Shown here: positions 45,021 to 53,592 of the stretch, piece after piece
Position numbering within the stretch: the stretch's first letter is position 1
Layout: every line of letters starts with the position of its first letter
Source: Verrucomicrobiaceae bacterium
GTDB taxonomy: Bacteria > Verrucomicrobiota > Verrucomicrobiia > Verrucomicrobiales > Akkermansiaceae
Assembly (NCBI GenBank): GCA_027484055.1
Contig: JAIXQH010000062.1
Span: 1 to 64,000, forward strand
Direction: 5' to 3'
DNA length: 64,000 nucleotides
Notes under the pieces: model-generated
Database searches by the model: none
Seen by the model: only the letters and a program-made list of their open reading frames with translations
What the model was told of the DNA's origin: nothing
Translations under genes and position numbers: made by a program

Positions 45021-45734
45021 TCAGGGGATTTTTTTCAGGACGGCCATGCGGTATTCCAGGGCGATCAGCTTCCATTTACCCTGTTTCACCAGATCCATGA
45101 CTGCCTGATAAGGTCCTCCATCGGTTTCAAAATACATTTTATCCGGCTCGTATTCCTTGCCTGCATTGTGCACAAGGACCGTGGCCCCATCCGAGAGTAG
45201 AGGATAAAGCAAATTTAGATCCTCAATGACGGCCGCGTACGTATGATTCGCGTCGTGGAACGCGAGGTCGATTTTTTCCTTAATGAGTTTTTGAACGTCC
45301 ACGCTCAGCCCGGTAAGTAGGTCGAAGCCTTCAAGTCCTTCTTTCACAAGTGCGCGTCTTACGACCTCTTTGATCGGTTGGCCGGTGCCGTGTGTCGTGT
45401 CTGCTGGGTCGTAAAGCTCATCCCAGATGTCGATCGCGTAGCACTTGGTGGTCAGCGACAATTCATCGCGGCGTTTGATTACGTTTCGGAAGGTGCCTCC
45501 CCAAAACACGCCGACTTCTAGGTAGATTGCTGGGCGTGTGTTTTCGAATGCATCCAGCAGCATACGAGTTTCCTCCGGAAATAAATCCGTTGTCATAAGC
45601 TGTGGATGTGAGTAGGTCACGTTTTTCCGCCAGCGGTGGACAAGTTGTTTTCGGGTCAAACCTATGCTCTGTCTAACCGGGAGTGTGACTTGAATGATTT
45701 TTTGCAGAATAGAGGTCTTATGCGAATCTTGCAT
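45021..45734 (-). CDS. SAM-dependent methyltransferase (CmcI/Methyltransf_24-like)
   Basis: 237 residues. AIYLEVGVFWGGTFRNVIKRRDEL is motif I with a GVFWGG loop, AIDIWDELYD follows, and IDLAFHDANHTYAAVIEDLNLLYPLLSDGATVLVHNAG has the typical DANHTY element. This resembles CmcI/TylF-like O-methyltransferases. Basic residues at the N-terminus may contact the membrane. Probably methylates a sugar in the polymer. Confidence 0.75.
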   Translation of the reverse strand: MQDSHKTSILQKIIQVTLPVRQSIGLTRKQLVHRWRKNVTYSHPQLMTTDLFPEETRMLLDAFENTRPAIYLEVGVFWGGTFRNVIKRRDELSLTTKCYAIDIWDELYDPADTTHGTGQPIKEVVRRALVKEGLEGFDLLTGLSVDVQKLIKEKIDLAFHDANHTYAAVIEDLNLLYPLLSDGATVLVHNAGKEYEPDKMYFETDGGPYQAVMDLVKQGKWKLIALEYRMAVLKKIP

Positions 45735-45789
45735 TTTTTTATAAGCTTATGGTTAGAATGAGTGACGTGGCGCGTCGAAATGAGAGTGG

Positions 45790-46839
45790 CTATTGGATCA
45801 GGCGATCCATGGAGTCAGGGGCCAACGGGTCAATTTCGTGGGAATCGCAAGTACGGAAACCGATGCCTTGATAGGGCGGTGTGATGAGCTCCCATTTGGA
45901 CAACGGGCAATCGTAAACGACTGCCAAGTTGCCAAGACCCAGTTCCGCCAGATGCTTGTTGGTCAACTGTGCGTATTTTCCCGGCCGGATAGACATCAGG
46001 ATCACCTTATGGCCAAGGTCGATCAGATTCTTAATGTTCGTGACGGATGTTTCGTAAGGTTTCGCATTTTCGAAAGTCGGTTCAAAATAATCAGACCCCC
46101 GCTCGAAAATATAGCCGTCAAGGGCAACAAAATAGGTTTTTTTACTCAGAAGGAATCGTTTCCAGTCCTGCACCGTGCCCCAGTCCTGGTAAGCGGTGAC
46201 TGGATTGCCCTTGAACAGTGCTCCTTCCATCAACATCGAGAGAATCACGTCCGATAGATAGAGTTCCTTTAGATCCACGGCGGTAAGATTGTGAAGCTTC
46301 AGGTAGGTTTCCTTAAAGTAGGCAGGGTCGGCGAAGTGGTAGCCACCCACGCTGAAAGTATCCGAGATTACCAGCTTTTCCTTGATGTTGATTATGGTGC
46401 CTTGCCCATCCATCTGCAGATACGACTTGTTCCTAGGATTGATCAAGGAATGGTTGTTCAGCGAATCATAACAAACGTAGTTTTCATCACTTTTAAGATC
46501 ACTAATTTTGAAGCAGTTGTCGGAGTCCTTCACTAGGAAAGGTTCGTTGAGTCCGGTTACTTCCAAGGTCTTGTAAACTGTCTCAGACTGGCTCGTCGTC
46601 TTTTCGTCCAGCAAGACGACACGGATATCTTCACCCAGCGATTTTTTCAGGCCACGCACGATCTGGAATTTTCTCTCGTGCTCCGAGAGTGCGGTCACGA
46701 TAATGTCGGACTCGTTTACTTCCAGAAGTGAAATCGCTTCCTGGATCATGGGCCGACCGGTGTGGTCAGGCAACATCCATTTCGGTGGCAGATCGGGAAA
46801 CCGGCTCGAGCTTCCACAACAGGGTATGATGACTTTCAT
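45790..46839 (-). CDS. Nucleotidyltransferase fused to a degenerate HAD domain
   Basis: 349 residues. The first two thirds is a sugar/alcohol-phosphate nucleotidyltransferase: VIIPCCGSSSRFPDLPPKWMLP (residues 3-24) is the phosphate-binding loop and PK site, and FLVKDSDNCF offers metal-binding acidic residues. The last ~110 residues are a HAD-like domain (YFVALDGYIFERG ... NIKNLIDLGHKVILMSIRPGKY ... FRTCDSHEIDPL). In motif I the usual DxDGT reads A-L-D-G-Y, so the nucleophilic aspartate is Ala and phosphatase activity is unlikely. The stop and the next start overlap by four bases (ATGA). It likely activates a phosphorylated substrate made by the next enzyme. Confidence 0.8.
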   Translation of the reverse strand: MKVIIPCCGSSSRFPDLPPKWMLPDHTGRPMIQEAISLLEVNESDIIVTALSEHERKFQIVRGLKKSLGEDIRVVLLDEKTTSQSETVYKTLEVTGLNEPFLVKDSDNCFKISDLKSDENYVCYDSLNNHSLINPRNKSYLQMDGQGTIINIKEKLVISDTFSVGGYHFADPAYFKETYLKLHNLTAVDLKELYLSDVILSMLMEGALFKGNPVTAYQDWGTVQDWKRFLLSKKTYFVALDGYIFERGSDYFEPTFENAKPYETSVTNIKNLIDLGHKVILMSIRPGKYAQLTNKHLAELGLGNLAVVYDCPLSKWELITPPYQGIGFRTCDSHEIDPLAPDSMDRLIQ

Positions 46840-47702
46840 GAGGTTTGATTAACGAATTGGGTGATGCGATCAATGACGAACTTTCGCTGGATTTCGTCCC
46901 GCACGTAAGGCAGAATGCGACAAAAGTTGAGAGATTGAAGTATGAATCTCGCCGGTGCATATTCTGGAGCAGCCTTTTCCACCGCGAAGTCCATGATCCT
47001 TTCCAAATACGAGATATAAGATGCGCTGATCCTCCTGCCGCGGGTCTGGAACCACCCGCCATGGATGTCCTGTGAAAGCTTGATAAAATCTTGGATGGGA
47101 TGCTCAAAGGCGGAATCGAGGAAATCCACAAAAAACAGGTCACCTTTCGAATCGATTATCATGTTCTCCAACGTGAAATCCCCATGACAGAATCCTTGGG
47201 TATCAATATTCATCTGTCGAACCCGTTCCAGGCCGCCGAGAATTTTTCCTGCGAGTTCGTCACTCAGGCCAACGTTCTGCCGATGAACTTCGATCAATTT
47301 GTAGATGCATGAATCGTAAATCGAGGCGTAGGCGCTTGTTTTGCCGATGCACGGGAGGGTGTCGATTCGGTAAAGGTGGTCGGTCAACTTCGCGGCGAAT
47401 GCTCGCATCTCCGCGGGACCGCCTTGTTCAAGGAAGCGGTGGCCGTCCAAGCCGTATACAAACTTCATGTCAAAATAGAAAATCCCCTCGCTGGTGGTTC
47501 CTGCATTGAGGATCTCAGGAGTCTTGATCGGACCATCCAGCCGAGAGAAGGCCTGCTGTTTCTCCATTTGCCGGTGCAGTCGCGGGTTGCCCTGTTCGGA
47601 CGAAGATTTCTTGCGGACGATAGCGTGTCCGCAGTCGGAAATTATCTGGAGCGTGGCTCCAGATAGACCGCTCAGCTGGGTATGGTGCATCATAGCTGCC
47701 AA
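46836..47702 (-). CDS. APH/choline-kinase-like small-molecule kinase
   Basis: 288 residues of the aminoglycoside phosphotransferase/choline kinase superfamily. The catalytic loop is GFCHGDFTLENMIID (HGDxxxxN), and the metal-binding aspartate is in LFFVDFLDSAF. KKSSSEQG and YFDMKFVYGLDGH belong to the N-lobe and hinge. The substrate is probably a sugar, polyol or amino-alcohol destined for the polysaccharide, since the product could feed the nucleotidyltransferase encoded next to it. It overlaps the HAD gene by 13 bases and the nucleotidyltransferase gene by 4. Confidence 0.85.
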   Translation of the reverse strand: MAAMMHHTQLSGLSGATLQIISDCGHAIVRKKSSSEQGNPRLHRQMEKQQAFSRLDGPIKTPEILNAGTTSEGIFYFDMKFVYGLDGHRFLEQGGPAEMRAFAAKLTDHLYRIDTLPCIGKTSAYASIYDSCIYKLIEVHRQNVGLSDELAGKILGGLERVRQMNIDTQGFCHGDFTLENMIIDSKGDLFFVDFLDSAFEHPIQDFIKLSQDIHGGWFQTRGRRISASYISYLERIMDFAVEKAAPEYAPARFILQSLNFCRILPYVRDEIQRKFVIDRITQFVNQTS

Positions 47703-48292
47703 AGTGTGCTAGCGTTGCCACTAACGTCAAAAACGGACATGCCTGCGCTCTTGGCGGATGCGATGCCGGCCGAAGTGTCTTCGAAGGCGGCGATGCGAGT
47801 GGGATCGATTCCTAGTTTTTTCGCAGCGTGCAGGTATGGCAGCGGGGAAGGTTTGCTGAGTGGGGTGTCTTCTCCGGTCACGATCACTTTGAAGTAATCA
47901 AACCACCCCAAACGGCCTAGCAGTTGTTCGATACCAGGCCTCGATCCGGAGCTCACCAGTGCCAAAGGCAAACGACCTGCAAGCAGGGGCAGAAAATTGG
48001 CGGCAGGGAGAACGTGAAGCGGCGCGTCGAGGAACAGGCCAGCGATCACGGTCTTTTTTCGTTGATGGATCTCATCGACCGTAAGCGGCGCTCCTCGTCC
48101 GGCGAGGAATAACGGGATCGCTTCCGTCGCCTTGCCTCCAATGTTGGAGTAGAACTGTTCCTCGCTGAGGCTCAGCCCCATCGAATCGAACACTTGTCGA
48201 TAGGCCTCGTAGTGAAGGTGCAGAGTGTCCACTAACGTTCCGTCGAAATCGAATGCGATTGCATGAAAACCGAATGCTTTTGCGTTGTTCAT
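47690..48292 (-). CDS. HAD-superfamily phosphatase (beta-phosphoglucomutase/GmhB-like)
   Basis: 200 residues with complete catalytic motifs: AIAFDFDGTLVDT (nucleophile and acid), ALVSSGSRPG (motif II), LSKPSPLPYLHAAK (Lys, motif III) and IAAFEDTSAGIASA (motif IV). The cap fits subclass I. Its strongest link is to the neighbouring kinase and nucleotidyltransferase, which it overlaps or adjoins. A full set of kinase, phosphatase and nucleotidyltransferase is seen in heptose and CDP-alcohol pathways. The exact substrate is open. Confidence 0.88.
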   Translation of the reverse strand: MNNAKAFGFHAIAFDFDGTLVDTLHLHYEAYRQVFDSMGLSLSEEQFYSNIGGKATEAIPLFLAGRGAPLTVDEIHQRKKTVIAGLFLDAPLHVLPAANFLPLLAGRLPLALVSSGSRPGIEQLLGRLGWFDYFKVIVTGEDTPLSKPSPLPYLHAAKKLGIDPTRIAAFEDTSAGIASAKSAGMSVFDVSGNASTLWQL

Positions 48293-48334
48293 GAACGGTG
48301 ATTTGATGAAATGGCACTAGGAATAGCTGCCGAA

Positions 48335-49879
48335 CTACTGTGCGAACGCATTTTTGTCGGTCAGCTGATTCGGAGACTGTTTGATCAACAGATAGGGTGT
48401 TCGACGTGGTTTCACGTATGGCGGCAACGGCAGGTTTTTCTCTAGCAGGCTGATCATGCCGTAGGAGAATAACACTGCGGAAGCATCTCGCGCGAAGTCG
48501 CCGAATACTAAGATGAAGACGGGCGGCAGGGCAATCACCGGGATGCCGCAGTAAAGAGAGATAGGGAACCACTCGGTGCCGCGGCAGCGGAGAATCTGTC
48601 GGTGGGCATGAATGGCCATGCGGATCATGAAGAGAACGAGGACGAGTAATCCGACATAACCCACGATGCGCACCGTTTGAACTGGACCGCTGTGGTAGCC
48701 TCCGGTAACCATCATGGCTTCCTGCTGTCGGGTCATGCCGGAGTTCCGACTGTCCAGATTGCCACCACCCGCACCGGATTTGAGATCTTCCATCATGGTC
48801 AGTTCCGCGCGGGTAAAGCCGAGTCCGTCGCCGAGGATTTTGTTCTTGATCCAGTAGTCAGTGAATAGTGCCTCTTTCCACATATCGACCCGCCATTTAG
48901 TGGATTCATCTGCCCCTTCGGTATGCTTTTTCTCCCAAGTGCCGGGGAAGGGGGATAAAGCACGTTGGATGTTGCCGGGCAGCGGATTCACAAGGTTTAC
49001 AAATGCGAGAAGACCCAGGCCCGTCGCTCCGGCTAGTAGGGAGCTGAACATGGCCAATCCTCCACTGCGATAGGCGATTCCCAAGATCAGTATCAGGCCG
49101 ACGGTCGCCACCGTAGTGCGGTATCCGCTCATCGGCGCAGCTACGAAGCAAAATAGCATGATGAGCACCCAGAACGGATGAAGCAGTGCACGCAACGGTG
49201 AGATGAATGAAGCGCTTATCCTTGCAATCTCCACCGTCAGTACCGAGAGAATAGCGATCCGAGCCGGCCCGCTTCCATCATCGAGCTGACTTCCTTGTTC
49301 AAAGGCGACAGCCCCCCCCCCGATGCCTGACCTTAAATGGCCAAGGAATACGCCCAATAGCGATCCGATGATGGAGAGGCGGAAGGCCCAGCGGATTTCG
49401 CTGGGTGATACGACGATATTGCCGAGTAGCATGGAGGCCAAGAAAGTGATGGTAACCATAAAGTAGGGTCTGGCACCCACGTTACCTGCGCCAAATATGT
49501 TCAGTCCGACAGGGTTGCGGAGATAAACTTGTAGGACGGAGCCAGCAAACATTAGCATCCACAACTCCTTTTCGCCGAATTTAAACTTGAAAGGCTGGCG
49601 ACGCATTAACGTGATAATCACAGTGAAGCCGATGAATAACATCTGCCCGATTTCGGTGGTTCCGAAACCGCGGATGACGGGGACATTGAGTGCGGAGAAG
49701 AAGATGAGAAGCAGCCAGATCCGCCTGCCGAGGAAGATGCAGGTAATCAAGAGGGCGACTCCGGCACCATTGATGATCGTTTCCGTTTGATCGGTGACAA
49801 TGCTGATCCCCAGCCAAATCGACAGAGCCAAGGCACCTACGACAATAATGATGTTACGGATGCTGGCGGAAGCGTTCAT
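48335..49879 (-). CDS. wzy: O-antigen polymerase/ligase-like membrane protein (Wzy)
   Basis: 514 residues with about 12 hydrophobic segments. A large central polar loop contains GSGPARIA and STKWRVDMWKEALFTDYWIKNKILGDGLGF, the pattern of the Wzy_C/O-antigen ligase periplasmic loop in which Arg and Trp-containing motifs occur. With the flippase it would polymerise the repeat unit in the periplasm. A run of ten G on the coding strand (49312-49321) encodes IGGGA in a membrane-proximal region and could shift the frame. No separate Wzz-type chain-length protein is seen in the window. Confidence 0.85.
   Translation of the reverse strand: MNASASIRNIIIVVGALALSIWLGISIVTDQTETIINGAGVALLITCIFLGRRIWLLLIFFSALNVPVIRGFGTTEIGQMLFIGFTVIITLMRRQPFKFKFGEKELWMLMFAGSVLQVYLRNPVGLNIFGAGNVGARPYFMVTITFLASMLLGNIVVSPSEIRWAFRLSIIGSLLGVFLGHLRSGIGGGAVAFEQGSQLDDGSGPARIAILSVLTVEIARISASFISPLRALLHPFWVLIMLFCFVAAPMSGYRTTVATVGLILILGIAYRSGGLAMFSSLLAGATGLGLLAFVNLVNPLPGNIQRALSPFPGTWEKKHTEGADESTKWRVDMWKEALFTDYWIKNKILGDGLGFTRAELTMMEDLKSGAGGGNLDSRNSGMTRQQEAMMVTGGYHSGPVQTVRIVGYVGLLVLVLFMIRMAIHAHRQILRCRGTEWFPISLYCGIPVIALPPVFILVFGDFARDASAVLFSYGMISLLEKNLPLPPYVKPRRTPYLLIKQSPNQLTDKNAFAQ
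49312..49321 (-). repeat. G10 homopolymer in the Wzy-like gene
   Basis: Ten consecutive G on the coding strand (C on plus) within the frame of the polymerase, coding IGGGA. This is the longest homopolymer I noticed in the window and is of the length that commonly mediates phase variation. The frame is intact (ON) in this sequence. Confidence 0.85.
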
Positions 49880-50051
49880 GGGGAGTCAAAGGTGGAAAGA
49901 TCCAAAGGTTGAAGAGTTGTTAATCTGGCAGGCGGCTGCGGTATAGAGCTTTCCGGATACTAAGGCTTTCAGACTATGTGACTCTTCGAAATGCCTTTGA
50001 ATGTGAACTTTTGATGATCGTAAGTCCAAAACCTTAACAGTTAGCAGCATT

Positions 50052-51005
50052 CTAACGCTCAGCAAGGTAGCGTTGCAAAGCTTTGGCAAGCGCCTCCGAA
50101 CGGATTCCCGAACCCTTATCGCTCAAATGCCGGTGGCTATCGGCAAAGTTCTCGATCTGGTCGATAGCTCCAGAGTAGCCGTCTTCAATCACGGGCATTA
50201 TTTTTTCGATTTCCGCGAGGAATTCCCGATTTTTGATGCGGCTTGCTGCAAGATCAGTGGTCGCAGTGTAAGTCAACGGCATAGAATAAACAACGTGGAC
50301 GCCTTTTTGCTTTGCAGCAGCGGCGAGTGTTTCGAGGAGTTGACGACCTCCGGGGCTCAGAGTGACTATAGTCCTCGGACCTGCGGGTTTTAATGACGAG
50401 TCATGGATGGGAGTTTGTATGAGCCCGCGGTAGCGGATATCGGAGAGTTTATAACGGTAACCTTTGCCACTTGCCATGCGGCCTGCAAGGACGATTAAGT
50501 AATCAACACCAGGACGGGAGAGTGTAAGGGATTGCGGGATCGTCAGTGAATTTTCGAAGGTGGAGCCACCTGCGTATTCGGTCGGGATGCCGCGGCGGGT
50601 TTCAAGCGCAAAGCTGATTTTCGCGGGGCTGAATTCCTGGTCCGGAAAAGCGAGAATATCGGCCGCAGTTGTGTAAACAATGGTATCACCGGGTCTGGAC
50701 TGGCGTAGGGCGTGATGGATGATGTAATGGGCACCGGCGGCTACGGGAAGGCCCATGTTGATAGCAGGGCGGTCGGTGATCTTCTCGATGATCTCAGGAT
50801 CGATGGAGAAGGCACAACTGGAGCCGCCGGTAAAAAAGAGGATCGGTTCGCCGGGCTTCTTCTCCCTGATGGAGGCGATAGCTTCCAGTCGCTGCGAGAT
50901 GGCTTCGTTCCAGAAAGTAACTTCCGGGTTGACGAAGATGGTGAGAACGCAGGAAATAGCGTATGCGGCGATGAGAGAGAAAAGGAGTGTGATTAAGAGC
51001 TTCAA
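50052..51005 (-). CDS. SGNH-like anchored protein, partner of the MBOAT at 51018-52436
   Basis: 317 residues with an N-terminal anchor (LLITLLFSLIAAYAISCVLTIFV). Block I is FFTGGSSCAFSIDP (Ser62-Ser63), and the C-terminal FADSHRHLSDKGSG carries Asp289 and His293. The 12-base gap to the MBOAT gene and the shared family layout with 52584-53531 suggest an AlgJ-like acyl-transfer partner. It is clearly paralogous to that protein: both have FFTGGSSCAFSIDP and a RGYRYEIRDIRYHG/KGYRYKLSDIRYRG segment. Whether it transfers or hydrolyses the acyl group is not known. Confidence 0.8.
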   Translation of the reverse strand: MKLLITLLFSLIAAYAISCVLTIFVNPEVTFWNEAISQRLEAIASIREKKPGEPILFFTGGSSCAFSIDPEIIEKITDRPAINMGLPVAAGAHYIIHHALRQSRPGDTIVYTTAADILAFPDQEFSPAKISFALETRRGIPTEYAGGSTFENSLTIPQSLTLSRPGVDYLIVLAGRMASGKGYRYKLSDIRYRGLIQTPIHDSSLKPAGPRTIVTLSPGGRQLLETLAAAAKQKGVHVVYSMPLTYTATTDLAASRIKNREFLAEIEKIMPVIEDGYSGAIDQIENFADSHRHLSDKGSGIRSEALAKALQRYLAER

Positions 51006-51017
51006 TTTCGTGGGTGA

Positions 51018-52436
51018 TCAAAAATTGAAATAGATAAAGCGGGATTCCTCCATGGGTGCGAGGAACACAATAAGGAAGACCATGAAGATGGTGGCGGCAG
51101 TGACCCTGCAGTAGTGGTAGGGTTCCTTGTTTTTTCGGATGCCTAGGCCTTCTGCAAGAAGAGCAACGAAAGAGATGGCGAGGATTAGAGAGAGGCTGAG
51201 GGCATTTATGGGGGCGTTGAATGCGGATGGTAATGATTTGAGATTGGAGAGATTGTAAGAGAGGGGATTGAAGAAAGTGAGGGTTTTTTCAAAGAGACGG
51301 GAGTTATTGGTCTCCATGAAAAACAGTCTGGTAATCGTGATAAAGATGAAGGTGACGAACCAGCGGACGGCCCAAGGCAACTTTTTTTCCTTAGCTGGGC
51401 TGCAACAGATGATCGCAATACCGTGGAGCAACCCCCAGATGAGGAAACCCCAGCCGGCACCGTGCCAAATGCCGGATACGAGGAGCACAATGAGCGTGTT
51501 GATCATCCATCGTCCGGGTTTACGGCCACCAAGCGGGAGGTAGATATACTCGCGAAGCCAAGCACCCAAGGTAACGTGCCATGTTCTCCAGTATTCGCGT
51601 ACGCTGGCAGACCAGTAGGGGCACCGGAAATTCAGGGTGAGTCGCACTCCGAGGATAAGACCGAGACCGACGGCGATGAAGCTGTAGCCTGCGAAATCAA
51701 AATAGATACGCATGCTGAACGTAAAGATTTCAAGCCAGATGTGGTAGGGGTTGGAGGGGTTGATTTGAACATGATGAGGGATGGCACCTAGGTTGTCGGC
51801 GATGACCATCTTGTAGGCCAAGCCGAGCACGATCCATCGGAGCGCAGGATCTATATTGGCGCGGTGGATCTTGAAATTGACGGTTTGGATCTGTGGCAGG
51901 AGCGAGGCTTTTTTCTCGATAGGACCGGCGACGATTTGAGGGAAAAACGAGCAGAAATTCAGGTAGTCGAGGAGCTTTGGGCGTGAACCGGGATTACGGA
52001 CGGTGTCGATCCAGAACCCAATTTTCTGGAAGGTGTAGAAGGAGAGCCCCATCGGGATAAACACTGAGGGCTGCTTCACCCCTAGGCCCAGCAAGTCGTT
52101 TAGCACGAATGTCCAGTATTTGTAGTAGAATAGAGGTGCCAACTGACCGATGAGCAGAACGATAAAGATCAGCCTGCTTACCAGTGAGCTTTTGTTGAAT
52201 CTTGGACGGCACGCGACGAGTATGCCGATCCAACTCAGGCTGACGACCCACAGGAAGACGGCCAGTGTCAGCCAACTCTCGGAGCCAAGCAGGATCAGGC
52301 CGGTGGCCGCGAGGCATAGCTTGCCCACCAGATTCTCGAGATCGGCCGAAACAGTCTTCGCCAGCGCCATCAGCAATTGGGAGCCGACGAAGCAGAGCGC
52401 AAGCAGGCGCCAGAAATCAAAGGAGGCGAAGTTCAT
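51018..52436 (-). CDS. MBOAT family O-acyltransferase (AlgI-like), pair A
   Basis: 472 residues, polytopic. Landmarks: IPMGLSFYTFQKIGFWIDT (about 127-145), FCSFFPQIVAGPIEKKASLL (161-180), YFDFAGYSFIAVGLGLILG (245-263), EYWRTWHVTLGAWLREYIYLPLGG (281-304) and the catalytic His325 in SGIWHGAGW. Same architecture as AlgI and DltB. Works with the SGNH gene at 50052-51005, twelve bases downstream. The ending EESRFIYFNF is shared with the paralogue at 53593. Confidence 0.94.
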   Translation of the reverse strand: MNFASFDFWRLLALCFVGSQLLMALAKTVSADLENLVGKLCLAATGLILLGSESWLTLAVFLWVVSLSWIGILVACRPRFNKSSLVSRLIFIVLLIGQLAPLFYYKYWTFVLNDLLGLGVKQPSVFIPMGLSFYTFQKIGFWIDTVRNPGSRPKLLDYLNFCSFFPQIVAGPIEKKASLLPQIQTVNFKIHRANIDPALRWIVLGLAYKMVIADNLGAIPHHVQINPSNPYHIWLEIFTFSMRIYFDFAGYSFIAVGLGLILGVRLTLNFRCPYWSASVREYWRTWHVTLGAWLREYIYLPLGGRKPGRWMINTLIVLLVSGIWHGAGWGFLIWGLLHGIAIICCSPAKEKKLPWAVRWFVTFIFITITRLFFMETNNSRLFEKTLTFFNPLSYNLSNLKSLPSAFNAPINALSLSLILAISFVALLAEGLGIRKNKEPYHYCRVTAATIFMVFLIVFLAPMEESRFIYFNF

Positions 52437-52583
52437 GAAAGGGAAGGGACTCTTCGACGGGATAGGGAGAATCTTGAACCGTCGATGGACCTATAGTGAC
52501 GCCTAGGAACTCTGAATGAGAAAGGCGCAAATGGACTTCGTAGAGGTGCTGGCACCGCATATGAGACCCCTTCAATTTATAGG

Positions 52584-53531
52584 TTAACGATTCAGAATCG
52601 AGCGCAGCGCCCCGGCTAGAGCTTGCGTGCGGATGGCTGATCCGGCGGCGTCGAGGTGTTGGGCGGAGTCTGCGAAGAGAAGGGGATCAGTGGCTACACC
52701 CTGATAACCATCGTCGATAGTGGGGATGATGGATTGGATGGAAGAGAGTATCTGCAGGTTGTTAGTGCGGTTGTTCTCAGCGGAGCTTTCTGCGGTTAGT
52801 AACCAAGGCATGGCATAGAAGACAGTGACACCTTTTTTGGATGCCGCCCGTTGGAACGTTTCCAGTAATGTTCTACCCGAGGGGGCTAGCGTGGTATTGG
52901 ATCCTTCTCCTGCCAGAGGAAGTGAAGGTTTTTTTACCGATGTCTCGATCCGACCGTGGTAGCGGATGTCTCGAATCTCGTAGCGATATCCTCTCCCTGC
53001 CGCAGCCTTGGCAATTCTTGTGGAAGTATAGCCTGGACCGGGTCTCATGAGGTTGAAATACTGCCGTAAGGACAAACGTTCCCCGAAAGAGGTGCCGCCG
53101 ACCGCAGCAGATTGGTCCCCCGCCATCACTGCCAGTCCAAAGGATAGGGTGGTGGGCTCGAAATCGGATTCGAAGGCGAGGAGGTCGGGTTCTAGGCAGA
53201 CGATGAGGACATCATTCTTCCGGCATTTTTCGAGAGCCTGGTGGAGCAGAAATTTTGCTCCGGCGGACACAGGAAGGCCGAGGTTGAAGGACGGGAGGCC
53301 GCAGGTTTGCTCGATGATGTTGGGATCAATCGAAAACGCGCAAGTGGACCCCCCGGTGAAGAAGATGATCGGAGAGTTAGGATCTTCCTTCCGGACTTGA
53401 GAGATTTCCGCGTTGCGGAGGCCGATAACGTGCTGCCAAAATTGGGTCTCAGGGTTGGCAGGAACGGACAGCCAAAAGCCGAATGCGTAAGCGGCAAGCG
53501 AAGTGGCAATGGTAGCTGCGAGGAAGCGCAT
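52584..53531 (-). CDS. SGNH-like anchored protein, partner of the MBOAT at 53593-55011
   Basis: 315 residues. An N-terminal membrane anchor (LAATIATSLAAYAFGFWLSV), block I IFFTGGSTCAFSIDP with a Ser, and the C-terminal FADSAQHLDAAGS with Asp288 and His292. Block I has GGST rather than GGSS of the paralogue, so the first serine of the pair is kept. The partner MBOAT is 61 bases upstream. Probably anchored in the inner membrane and facing the periplasm; function as acyl-transfer partner is inferred. Confidence 0.8.
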   Translation of the reverse strand: MRFLAATIATSLAAYAFGFWLSVPANPETQFWQHVIGLRNAEISQVRKEDPNSPIIFFTGGSTCAFSIDPNIIEQTCGLPSFNLGLPVSAGAKFLLHQALEKCRKNDVLIVCLEPDLLAFESDFEPTTLSFGLAVMAGDQSAAVGGTSFGERLSLRQYFNLMRPGPGYTSTRIAKAAAGRGYRYEIRDIRYHGRIETSVKKPSLPLAGEGSNTTLAPSGRTLLETFQRAASKKGVTVFYAMPWLLTAESSAENNRTNNLQILSSIQSIIPTIDDGYQGVATDPLLFADSAQHLDAAGSAIRTQALAGALRSILNR

Positions 53532-53592
53532 GGGTGCGTGAGTTTGAAGGCGCTAGGTAGCGAGAGAGTTAGCGCGCGGGCTTTGATCAGAC

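Noticed and set aside
49886..50089. 67-codon minus-strand frame in the gap before the Wzy-like gene
   Set aside because: No family pattern, and it overlaps the end of the SGNH gene; the gap shows no other coding sign.
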